This document shows positions 1 through 5,213 of a DNA stretch of 5,213 nucleotides, in pieces. Position numbers and translations under genes: made by a program. Position 1 is the stretch's first letter. Every line of letters begins with the position of its first letter. Source of the stretch: Bacteroidota bacterium (GTDB lineage: Bacteria > Bacteroidota > Bacteroidia > Chitinophagales > LD1); assembly GCA_028288545.1 (NCBI GenBank), contig JAQBNQ010000490.1, forward strand, positions 1-5,213. Reading direction: 5' to 3'. The notes below the pieces were generated by a model. The model was not told the DNA's origin. It was given only the letters and a program-made list of their open reading frames with translations, and searched no databases.

Positions 1-520
1 CCTCGGCGGTTTCAATGCCTATTACCTTCTTCTTTACTTTTTTAGCCTCTGCATGAAAATAAAGATCCAGCACCTGCGCATTACCGTTTAAGGCAGAATC
101 GCTAAGGCCCATGCTCATGGTTTCTAAAATGGTCATCACATACACTGGGGCTACATTATCAAACAATACCATCGAAAAACCTATTTGCTTTGTTACTACC
201 GAATCTAAAAAGGCATATTCCTTAGCCGGTATCATTTCCTTTAAGCTGTAATTGGATCCCATCATTAAATGGCTGAGAAGGCCTGCGTCCATCGCTTTAT
301 CAGGGTCTAGCTCCATGGCATAAGCCTTAGATCTGCCAAAGTAAGGCATAGCCTTTTGGCTTAATGCAATTACCCGCGCATCGGCTGTGTGCATCGTTCC
401 ATACAGGTACGACGGCTCCTTTAAGCCCAAACCCGAAATTTTCCAAAGTAACGATTTATACTGCGCCGAACTTTGCGATGCCAGGAAAAGCAGGAAGAGA
501 AAGTGAAGTGTTTTTTTCAT
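1..520 (-). CDS. TraB/GumN family exported protein (3' end outside window)
   Basis: Reading leftward from an ATG at 520-518 gives 173 codons without a stop, running off the left edge. Residues 1-19 form a signal peptide: two lysines, a Leu/Phe-rich core, then SSA before Gln20. The mature protein begins with LLWKISG (25-31), followed by PSYLYGTMH (36-44), the hallmark of the TraB/PrgY/GumN family. Further on there is a predicted helix with LDLYFHAEAKK (151-161) and VIGIET (166-171), the second conserved block of this family. Family members are usually near 290 residues, so roughly 60% is visible. Some family members are proposed to be membrane or periplasmic metal-dependent hydrolases (Tiki/TraB fold); the GTMH motif would carry a metal ligand. 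The substrate in Bacteroidota is unknown. The gene is divergent from its right-hand neighbour. The start is fixed by the signal peptide. Family call is confident; function is not. Confidence 0.88.
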   Translation of the reverse strand, partial: MKKTLHFLFLLFLASQSSAQYKSLLWKISGLGLKEPSYLYGTMHTADARVIALSQKAMPYFGRSKAYAMELDPDKAMDAGLLSHLMMGSNYSLKEMIPAKEYAFLDSVVTKQIGFSMVLFDNVAPVYVMTILETMSMGLSDSALNGNAQVLDLYFHAEAKKVKKKVIGIETAE

Positions 521-553
521 ATCGTATAAAATTCCTTTATCAATAAATTATGT

Positions 554-561
554 CAAAGGTA
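554..561 (-). promoter_or_regulatory. -7 promoter box for the TraB/GumN gene
   Basis: On the minus strand this reads TACCTTTG, an exact match to the Bacteroidota sigma-A -7 consensus TAnnTTTG. It would start transcription around position 547-550 and give a leader of about 30 nt containing AAAGGA (minus strand, near 532-537) some 12 bases before the ATG. I see no clear TTTG -33 box at the usual spacing; the nearest TTTG (573-576) is only 11 bases away. Motif seen directly; activity inferred. Confidence 0.45.
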
Positions 562-659
562 ATGGAACCTTACAAAGCTGAAGAACCCAGCTACCTCTAA
601 CCGAAAAGTTTATGAATTATTGAGGAAAAGCGGTTCTCCTGCATCATTTTTTAAACGCG

Positions 660-764
660 TTGCCACAGATGCACAGATTTAAAGGGAGATAAATTTCAGC
701 TACTCTAAACCTACCTGGTGTCTGGATTATTACTAATGCCTTTAATCTGTGAATCTGTGGCCAA
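660..764. repeat. Imperfect inverted repeat, REP/MITE-like
   Basis: The left arm (660-685) begins TTGCCACAGATGCACAGATT. The right arm (739-764), read on the minus strand, begins TTGGCCACAGATTCACAGAT. The arms align over about 25 bases with one mismatch and two single-base indels, separated by a 53-bp non-pairing centre. Each arm also contains a short internal repeat (CACAGAT twice). The element sits between two divergent promoters, so it is not an ordinary terminator. Arms of this CCACAGAT-CACAGATT kind resemble dispersed intergenic repeats I associate with Bacteroidota genomes, but copy number cannot be judged from one window. No open reading frame lies inside it. The rest of the 521-833 spacer holds only the two promoter boxes. 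Confidence 0.7.
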
Positions 765-821
765 ATTGCATTTGCCTAACTATCAGTGCTAATCTCAAAA
801 ATCATAGTTCAGATTTTGAAT

Positions 822-829
822 TAACTTTG
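822..829 (+). promoter_or_regulatory. -7 promoter box for the DUF3109 gene
   Basis: TAACTTTG matches the Bacteroidota -7 consensus TAnnTTTG exactly. Its last base is only four nucleotides before the ATG at 834, so transcription should begin at or within a few bases of the start codon. That implies a leaderless or nearly leaderless mRNA, consistent with the absence of a Shine-Dalgarno sequence. No TTTG box is seen 18-21 bases upstream. Confidence 0.5.
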
Positions 830-833
830 ACCC

Positions 834-1406
834 ATGATAGTAATAGACGACAAAACCATTAGCGACGACGTTATTGAGCAACAATTTGTTTGTGACCTAA
901 GCGCTTGTAAGGGCGCTTGTTGCGTTGAGGGCGACTTTGGTGCCCCTCTTGATAAAAGCGAATTAAAGGTGTTGGATGATATATACGAAAAGGTGAAACC
1001 TTACCTTACAGAGGAAGGAATACGCACCATAGAAAAGCAGGGCAAGTATGTTTATGTAAAAGAATCCAAGGAATGGTGCACTCCACTGATGGAAAAAAGC
1101 CGCGGCTGTGCCTGGCTCAACACCGACGCTAACGGGGTGGTTATATGCGGCATCGAAAAAGCCTATCGCGATGGAGTAGTTGATTTTAAAAAGCCCATAT
1201 CCTGCCATTTATATCCTATCCGCATTACTAAATACAAAAACTACGACGCCGTTAATTACGAGCGCTGGAACATTTGTAAGGCGGCGTGTAAAAACGGCAA
1301 GGCGCTGAAAGTTCCGGTTTATAAGTTTTTAAAGGAAGCCCTTATCCGCAAATACGGAGAGGAATTCTATAATGTGCTTGATCAATACGCTGAGGAAAAT
1401 AGCTAA
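834..1406 (+). CDS. DUF3109 / YkgJ-like cysteine-cluster protein
   Basis: This 190-residue, soluble protein has ten cysteines at 20, 25, 29, 30, 82, 92, 105, 124, 148 and 152. The N-terminal block FVCDLSACKGACCVEGDFGAPL (18-39) gives C-x4-C-x3-CC. Later blocks are WCTPL (81-85), RGCAWL (90-95), ICGIEKAY (104-111), ISCHLYPIR (122-130) and NICKAAC (146-152). This order is typical of the DUF3109 family, related to the YkgJ/UPF0153 'zinc- or iron-cluster' proteins. The conserved cysteines suggest binding of a metal or an Fe-S cluster; the biochemical role is unknown. There is no signal peptide or membrane segment, so it should be cytoplasmic. Length fits the family, and the start is supported because homologues begin with a similar M-I-x-I-D-D block. 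It stands alone, divergent from the TraB/GumN gene and separated by a repeat-filled spacer from the PBP gene. Confidence 0.9.
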   Translation: MIVIDDKTISDDVIEQQFVCDLSACKGACCVEGDFGAPLDKSELKVLDDIYEKVKPYLTEEGIRTIEKQGKYVYVKESKEWCTPLMEKSRGCAWLNTDANGVVICGIEKAYRDGVVDFKKPISCHLYPIRITKYKNYDAVNYERWNICKAACKNGKALKVPVYKFLKEALIRKYGEEFYNVLDQYAEENS

Positions 1407-1418
1407 ACGCCCAAAAGG

Positions 1419-1518
1419 GGGTTTACATTTTTTCATTTATTTTGGGTTTACACCTCATTTAAATAGCTGATAATCAAATAACTGTAAAATTAACGGGGTT
1501 TACACCTGTAAACCCAAA
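1419..1518. repeat. GGGTTTACA repeat cluster with inverted copy
   Basis: GGGTTTACA occurs directly at 1419-1427, 1444-1452 and 1496-1504, and inverted (TGTAAACCC) at 1507-1515. The third and inverted copies form a 9-bp perfect palindrome with a two-base centre (1496-1515). The second copy makes a longer perfect 12-bp inverted repeat with the same inverted copy: TTTGGGTTTACA (1441-1452) against TGTAAACCCAAA (1507-1518), 54 bp apart. Thus two pairings compete for one arm. Copies two and three share a longer 12-base direct repeat (GGGTTTACACCT). There is also a 7-bp pair CCCAAAA (1410-1416) / TTTTGGG (1440-1446). It could be the operator of a dimeric regulator, a decayed small mobile repeat, or a transcript-end structure for the gene ending at 1406. 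No U-tract follows the palindrome, so a standard intrinsic terminator is unlikely. Confidence 0.7.
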
Positions 1519-1540
1519 TTCTCCGCATTTTCTAACAACA

Positions 1541-1564
1541 GGCAACTACCAACGGGCAACTACC
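1541..1564 (+). repeat. Short tandem repeat, 14-bp period
   Basis: GGCAACTACC is present at 1541-1550 and again at 1555-1564, separated by AACG, giving about 1.7 copies of a 14-bp unit. It lies about 110 bp before the PBP start, between the GGGTTTACA cluster and the promoter region. A binding site or a leftover of a dispersed repeat are both possible; nothing decides between them. Confidence 0.5.
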
Positions 1565-1650
1565 TTCAGTGTTGTCTTCTTATTTGTTCAATTCGTTTGG
1601 GGCGGTTATAATGATTTATCACTTCCATCGTTTATTAGTATCGGAGGTTA

Positions 1651-1658
1651 TAGATTTG
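1651..1658 (+). promoter_or_regulatory. -7 promoter box for the PBP operon
   Basis: TAGATTTG matches TAnnTTTG exactly and ends 15 bases before the ATG at 1674, predicting a leader of about 10 nt. The only Shine-Dalgarno-like string, GGAGG (1642-1646), lies upstream of this promoter box and 27 bases from the ATG, so it is unlikely to serve this start. An alternative upstream promoter of conventional shape, TTGTTC (1584-1589), 17 bases, TATAAT (1607-1612), is also visible; if used, GGAGG would be in the leader but still too far from the ATG. No -33 TTTG is apparent for the TAGATTTG box. Confidence 0.45.
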
Positions 1659-1673
1659 TTTATCCGGTAATAC

Positions 1674-4064
1674 ATGGCTAAGGCAAGATTCAAAATAGAT
1701 TTCAATAATTTTTGGCAGGTATTTAAGTTAGTGCAGATCATTCTATGGTCCATTGTGCTGGTTATAGTCTTTTTCTTTATTGCCGTTAACTACGGTCTGC
1801 TTGGAAAAATGCCGGACCTGGACGCTATTCAAAATCCCAACAACGCGGTTTCAACTTCCATCTACTCTGCCGACTATGAAGTGCTGGGTAGCTACTACAC
1901 CGAAAACCGCATCGAAATAACCTACGACGAACTTTCGCCCTACCTGGTTAAGGGCCTGGTAGCTACCGAAGACAGACGGTTTTACGATCACTCAGGTATT
2001 GACGTAAAAAGCCTGGTCCGCGCTGTTGTAATGACTGGTCTGTTGCACAAAGACGAAGGTGGCGGAAGTACCCTAACACAACAACTTGCCAAAAATCTTT
2101 TTCACCAGGATTTTGCCAAGGCCGGAAGGATACACCGGATGTTTCAGAAAATTAAAGAATGGGTACTGGCAGCTAAACTGGAAAGAACATTTACTAAGGA
2201 GGAGTTAATCAACCTTTATTTCAACACTATCGGTTTCGGATATAATTCCTACGGTATAAAAACGGCCTCCTTCACTTATTTTTATAAAACCCCCAAAGAG
2301 TTAAAGCCCGAAGAAGCCGCGCTTTTGGTTGGATTGCTGAATGGAATAGGGAAATTTAATCCGCGCCTACACCCGGATGCTGCGATGGAGAGAAGGAACC
2401 TTGTACTGCGAAGAATGGTGGAAGCGAATGTTATTACAAAACAGCAGGGCGATTCCTTAGCTAAAATCAAGATCAAACTTAATTTCCACAATCCTGATTT
2501 TAGAGAAGGTACCGGTACTTATATCCGCGAGTATATCCGCCAGGAGCTGCAGAACTGGTGCGATAAAAATCCCAAACCGGATGGAAGCAGGTGGGATATT
2601 TATGAAGATGGTCTGCGGGTTTATACCACCATTGACTCGCGGATGCAAAAATATGCCGAGGATGCGATGGAAGAACACCTTACCTATTTGCAGGATGCCT
2701 ATTTTAAAGAATGGAAAGGCAAAGACCCCTGGAAGTATGGCGTAAAAGCAAAGCCCGAATTGCTGGACCGCATGATGAAGCAAAGCGACCGCTACCAGGA
2801 AATGAAGGCCGAAGGAAAATCGGATGAGGAAATAAAAAAAGTGTTCAACACAAAAACCGCTATGACCATTTTTTCATGGCATGGCAATAAAGCATCGAGC
2901 GTAGATACCTCGTTAAGTCCTTTGGATTCGTTGCGCTATTATCTTCAGATCATACAGGTAGGCTTTTTGGCGGTGGATGCAAAAACCGGTGAGGTAAAAG
3001 CGTGGATCGGCGGCCCTAACATCCGCTACTTTCAGCTAGACCACGTAAAGAAAAGCACCAAGCGCCAGGTGGGCTCCACCATGAAACCTTTTTTATACGG
3101 CTTAGCGCTTGAAAGAAATTACGAGCCATGCACCATGATCCCCTACCTGCCGCCTCAATGCGGTGCCAACGATGCCAGCTGGAACCCTGAAGGCACCCAC
3201 AAATGGCCAGACGGTGATATGGTGCCTATGAAGGACGGACTCGCCTATTCGGATAACAGGATAACTGCCCATATTATGTGTGATATAGCAAACCCGGGCC
3301 TGTTGGTGGACTTTGCAAAGCGCTGCGAAATAGAAAGCCAGCTCGACGCAGTACCCGCCTTGTGTTTGGGCGTTTGCGATATCTCTTTATACGAAATGGT
3401 GGGGGCTTATACCTGCTTCGCTAACCTGGGCACTTACAGCAAGCCATATTTTATTAAAGAAATTAAAGACCGCGATGGCAATGTATTGGCGAAGTTTGGC
3501 GAAACACACAAAGAAGCCATTGCCGAAAAAACTGCTTACCAGGTTACCGAAATGTTGAAAGGCGTTATTAATAAAGGCACTGCGGCCCGCTTAAGGCCTA
3601 AGTATGGATTGGATATGCCCCTTGCAGGTAAAACCGGTACCACCCAAAGCAATAGCGATGCCTGGTTTATGTGCTACACGCCTAATCTTGTAGTGGGCGC
3701 ATGGGTTGGCTTTGAGCAACCAAGTGTTCACTTTGCAAGTAACAGCAGTGGTGCAGGTGCCACCGGTGCGTTGCCCATTGTAGGTGGCTTTTTAAAGAGG
3801 GCTTACCACGACCGTTCACTGCAAATGCCAAGAAATGAATTTTCAATGCCGGCAGATTCGGGTAATGGGTTTAACTTTAACTGCATCGACATGGTGAGCG
3901 ATACTTTAAAAAAAAAAGGAGTAGAGGCGATTAAAGATTTTTTTGTAAAAATAAAAGAGAAACGTGAAGTTAGACGAGAGATCCGGAAAAATACATCTGA
4001 TTCCCTCCTTCTTAGGAGAAGAGAACGCATCCATAATAAGCGAGAGCACAAAAACAATCGTTAG
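1674..4064 (+). CDS. Class A penicillin-binding protein (PBP1A type)
   Basis: This bifunctional peptidoglycan synthase polymerises lipid II into glycan strands and cross-links the stem peptides, outside the inner membrane. The protein has 796 residues. A cytoplasmic N-terminus is followed by one membrane anchor (about 18-40). The GT51 glycosyltransferase domain (about 60-250) shows EDRRFYDHSG (99-108, catalytic Glu99), GGGSTLTQQLAKN (129-141), QKIKE (158-162, second Glu162), KEELINLYFN (175-184) and RRNLVL (240-245). The transpeptidase domain (about 425-710) shows STMK (468-471, nucleophile Ser468), SDN (526-528) and KTGT (653-656). All expected catalytic residues are present. The segment between domains (about 335-425, with KGKDPW at 348-353) is of the Bacteroidota type. 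The highly basic tail (about 745-796) overlaps the next gene by 101 bp and follows a run of ten A. An in-frame stop at 1668-1670 excludes an earlier start. Confidence 0.95.
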   Translation: MAKARFKIDFNNFWQVFKLVQIILWSIVLVIVFFFIAVNYGLLGKMPDLDAIQNPNNAVSTSIYSADYEVLGSYYTENRIEITYDELSPYLVKGLVATEDRRFYDHSGIDVKSLVRAVVMTGLLHKDEGGGSTLTQQLAKNLFHQDFAKAGRIHRMFQKIKEWVLAAKLERTFTKEELINLYFNTIGFGYNSYGIKTASFTYFYKTPKELKPEEAALLVGLLNGIGKFNPRLHPDAAMERRNLVLRRMVEANVITKQQGDSLAKIKIKLNFHNPDFREGTGTYIREYIRQELQNWCDKNPKPDGSRWDIYEDGLRVYTTIDSRMQKYAEDAMEEHLTYLQDAYFKEWKGKDPWKYGVKAKPELLDRMMKQSDRYQEMKAEGKSDEEIKKVFNTKTAMTIFSWHGNKASSVDTSLSPLDSLRYYLQIIQVGFLAVDAKTGEVKAWIGGPNIRYFQLDHVKKSTKRQVGSTMKPFLYGLALERNYEPCTMIPYLPPQCGANDASWNPEGTHKWPDGDMVPMKDGLAYSDNRITAHIMCDIANPGLLVDFAKRCEIESQLDAVPALCLGVCDISLYEMVGAYTCFANLGTYSKPYFIKEIKDRDGNVLAKFGETHKEAIAEKTAYQVTEMLKGVINKGTAARLRPKYGLDMPLAGKTGTTQSNSDAWFMCYTPNLVVGAWVGFEQPSVHFASNSSGAGATGALPIVGGFLKRAYHDRSLQMPRNEFSMPADSGNGFNFNCIDMVSDTLKKKGVEAIKDFFVKIKEKREVRREIRKNTSDSLLLRRRERIHNKREHKNNR
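3908..3917 (+). other. A10 homopolymer inside the PBP gene (slippage-prone)
   Basis: Ten consecutive A residues encode Lys746-Lys748 of the PBP, just where its conserved part ends. Loss of one A would end the protein at TAG 3922-3924 (tail LKKKE); gain of one A would end it at TAA 3932-3934 (tail LKKKRSRGD). Both altered forms stop 30-40 bases before the GTG start of the following methylase gene. Runs of this length are known to provoke transcriptional slippage and are also a common place for sequencing errors. The run is seen directly; any effect is inference. Confidence 0.4.
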
Positions 4065-4677
4065 TGAACTGGATGAGTTTATTGTAGAAAGCGCAAAGAG
4101 CGCCCGCAGGTTTCTACGCGCCATAGGTTACAAAAAGAACTTCGATACAGAAGTTACCATCCACGAGTTAGATAAACACGCCGACAAACAGGACTGCGAA
4201 AAATTATTGGAAAATGTTTTGCGCGGAAAAAATTGCGGCCTCATTTCAGAAGCCGGAAATCCCTGCATCGCTGATCCGGGCAGCGAGATTGTAGCCTTTG
4301 CCCATAAAAGAAATATTGAGGTGATCCCTCATGTGGGCCCATCATCTATTTTACTTGCATTGATCAGTTCGGGCTTTAACGGGCAAAATTTTACATTCAA
4401 TGGCTATCTACCCATTCTTCCTTTCGAACGGACAAAAAAGATAAAACATCTCGAAAGTCTTTCTGCTTCAACTACACAGTTATTTATGGAAACTCCTTTC
4501 CGCAATCAAAAATTATTTGAAGAAGTGTTGAAGACCTGTGGCGATGAAACACTGCTTTGCGTTGCCTGCGATTTAACCCTCACCACCCAATTCATAAAAA
4601 CACAAAGAATAAAAGAATGGAAAAAATCGGTGTACGATTTTAATAAGCGGTATTGTATTTTTTTATTGGGGCGGTGA
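3964..4677 (+). CDS. RsmI-like SAM-dependent methyltransferase (tetrapyrrole methylase fold), short form
   Basis: This 237-residue cytoplasmic protein belongs to the TP-methylase superfamily that includes RsmI, the enzyme that 2'-O-methylates C1402 of 16S rRNA. Visible blocks are GKIHLIPSFLGE (8-19), LDEFIVESAKSARRFL (36-51), GLISEAGNPCIADPGSEIV (92-110, the SAM-binding region), HVGPSS (123-128), FNGYLP (145-150), METPFRN (175-181) and ACDLTL (201-206). Classical RsmI is about 280 residues, has D-A-G-T-P in place of E-A-G-N-P, and carries an extra C-terminal domain; this one ends soon after the methylase fold. It matches a short paralogue common in Bacteroidota whose target I cannot name with certainty. 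The GTG start is the only usable one: an in-frame TAA lies at 3952-3954 and the conserved block begins at residue 8. It overlaps the PBP gene by 101 bp, no clear Shine-Dalgarno or promoter precedes it, and it is probably co-transcribed with PBP. Confidence 0.88.
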   Translation: MKLDERSGKIHLIPSFLGEENASIISESTKTIVSELDEFIVESAKSARRFLRAIGYKKNFDTEVTIHELDKHADKQDCEKLLENVLRGKNCGLISEAGNPCIADPGSEIVAFAHKRNIEVIPHVGPSSILLALISSGFNGQNFTFNGYLPILPFERTKKIKHLESLSASTTQLFMETPFRNQKLFEEVLKTCGDETLLCVACDLTLTTQFIKTQRIKEWKKSVYDFNKRYCIFLLGR

Positions 4678-4710
4678 TGAAAGGTGTTGATGCGCCCGAT
4701 AGCAGATTTG

Positions 4711-5097
4711 TCAACGATTAATGACTAGCTTTTTTGTAATGAAGTTCCTTTCGGTTTGAAAAATTAAGAAGTAAATTCCTGATGACAACATGTCACCTTC
4801 CCAAATATAAGAATAGGATAGGTAATTATTTATATCGGTGAAAATTGGCAGCTTTGTTTTGCCCAACTTCCCTGAGCCGATGGTGGGACTCATAATTATA
4901 TCGCTCAATGGAAACACCGCCTTGTTACGCACAGCAAACGCAGTGGCGACCGTCAAAAATTTATGGGCAAGTACATACCATACGGAAGTATGGAGCGCCC
5001 TGCCTACGCCGGTAGTATCATTTCGGTGGATGACCGCCAACCACCGTTTAAATGGGGCGAAGGTGCCGGTAACCGTATGTGGTTTTACATGGCGCAA
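4711..5097 (-). pseudogene. Orphan T9SS (Por) C-terminal sorting-domain remnant
   Basis: Read on the minus strand, the frame ends at a TGA (4711-4713). Its last residues are MLSSGIYFLIFQTERNFITK followed by KLVINR, which closely matches the type A C-terminal sorting domain that directs proteins through the type IX secretion system (pattern L-x-x-G-I-Y-F-L ... K-K-L-V-I). Further in, SPTIGSGKL fits the usual start of such a domain (P-N-P-T ... G-K-L) in weakened form. A T9SS cargo needs a signal peptide and a long body, yet this frame is closed by a TAA at about 5101-5103 and offers only a TTG start at 5097. The first 45 or so residues look like antisense of the plus-strand frame here, and no other minus frame continues the protein to the right. 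I therefore regard roughly 4711-4900 as the real remnant and the rest as incidental. It converges on the methylase gene, 33 bases away. Confidence 0.5.
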
Positions 5098-5213
5098 GAC
5101 TTAGGCAGTACCGCTTTTACAACATGGGTATATTGCGATACTAAGGAAGTAATCATATTTTTGTTCTACCGCCAAATGTTTCGCAATTACGCAGCATGGG
5201 GCTTGTCACTTCC
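4876..5213 (+). CDS. Unidentified coding-like fragment, open to window end
   Basis: The plus-strand frame starting after a TGA (4873-4875) stays open for about 112 codons to the right edge. The first ATG is at 4963 and another is at 4990. From about 4963 to 5140 the codons use GGC, GCC, CGC, GAC and CAA much as the neighbouring genes do, and the peptide reads as ordinary protein: RPAYAGSIISVDDRQPPFKW, then GEGAGNRMWFYMAQD, rich in Gly, Trp and Tyr. I do not recognise the family. The open frame and similar codon use before the first ATG suggest a gene that has lost its 5' end, rather than one starting at 4963. There is no signal peptide or Shine-Dalgarno site at either ATG. It overlaps the T9SS-tail frame on the other strand, and only one can be real in the shared stretch; I favour this frame for 4963-5097. 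The last 25 codons look less convincing. Confidence 0.4.

Noticed and set aside
364..546. 60-residue plus-strand open frame
   Set aside because: It is antisense to the TraB/GumN gene, which has a signal peptide and family motifs; the peptide shows no protein-like features.
963..1208. 81-residue minus-strand open frame
   Set aside because: It lies wholly inside the DUF3109 gene on the opposite strand, with no family resemblance.
1496..1515. Palindrome as an intrinsic terminator of the DUF3109 gene
   Set aside because: The loop is too tight for all nine pairs, no U-tract follows, and it lies 90 bases past the stop.
2282..2783. Two minus-strand open frames (2282-2491 and 2457-2783)
   Set aside because: Both are antisense to the PBP gene, whose motifs are continuous across this region.
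3803..4124. Two minus-strand open frames at the PBP/methylase overlap
   Set aside because: They are the complement of A-rich, Lys/Arg-rich coding sequence, giving Phe/Leu/Ser-rich peptides that only mimic membrane proteins.
4690..4730. Terminator between the methylase and the T9SS remnant
   Set aside because: GTCA (4711 region) and TGAC can pair for only four bases before the T-run at about 4730; too weak to call.
4838..5104. 88-residue plus-strand open frame
   Set aside because: It is in a different frame from the coding-like plus frame (4876-5213) and from the T9SS tail on the minus strand; its codon use and peptide are less convincing.
1..5213. CRISPR array, tRNA/rRNA, transposase, defence or phage genes
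   Set aside because: I found no regularly spaced repeats, RNA-gene hallmarks or protein motifs for these; the recognisable genes are of housekeeping type.

Overview
The window looks like chromosome of a member of the Bacteroidota, probably Sphingobacteriaceae-like. This rests on four things: perfect matches to the Bacteroidota -7 promoter box (TAnnTTTG) in front of three genes, a type IX secretion (Por) C-terminal sorting tail, a TraB/GumN-type exported protein and a bifunctional penicillin-binding protein of the Bacteroidota kind, and the moderate GC with AT-rich spacers. The assignment is from pattern recognition; no database search was possible.

Layout, left to right. Positions 1-520 (minus strand) hold the first 173 residues of a TraB/GumN-family exported protein whose 3' end lies outside the window. 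A 313-bp divergent spacer follows, carrying a large imperfect inverted repeat (660-764) and a -7-type promoter box for each flanking gene. Positions 834-1406 (plus) encode a cysteine-rich DUF3109/YkgJ-like protein, probably from an almost leaderless mRNA. A 267-bp spacer (1407-1673) holds a family of GGGTTTACA repeats with a 12-bp inverted repeat, a short 14-bp tandem repeat, and a promoter box for the next gene. Positions 1674-4064 (plus) encode a complete class A penicillin-binding protein (PBP1A type) with glycosyltransferase and transpeptidase motifs in place. Positions 3964-4677 (plus, GTG start) encode a short RsmI-like SAM-dependent methyltransferase that overlaps the end of the PBP gene by 101 bp in another frame.

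The last 500 bp are messy. A minus-strand reading frame ending at 4711 carries a good T9SS-type C-terminal sorting tail but has no plausible body. A plus-strand frame that is open from 4876 to the window end has coding-like codon use but no recognisable family. The two overlap head to head, and I read them as fragments brought together by a rearrangement.

Functionally this is mainly housekeeping: cell-wall synthesis (PBP) co-transcribed with a probable rRNA-modifying methylase, flanked by genes of poorly known function. I do not see a defence island, CRISPR array, prophage, transposase or RNA gene. The most unusual points are the 101-bp gene overlap preceded by an A10 tract, the alternative-pairing repeats upstream of the PBP gene, and the scarred right end.
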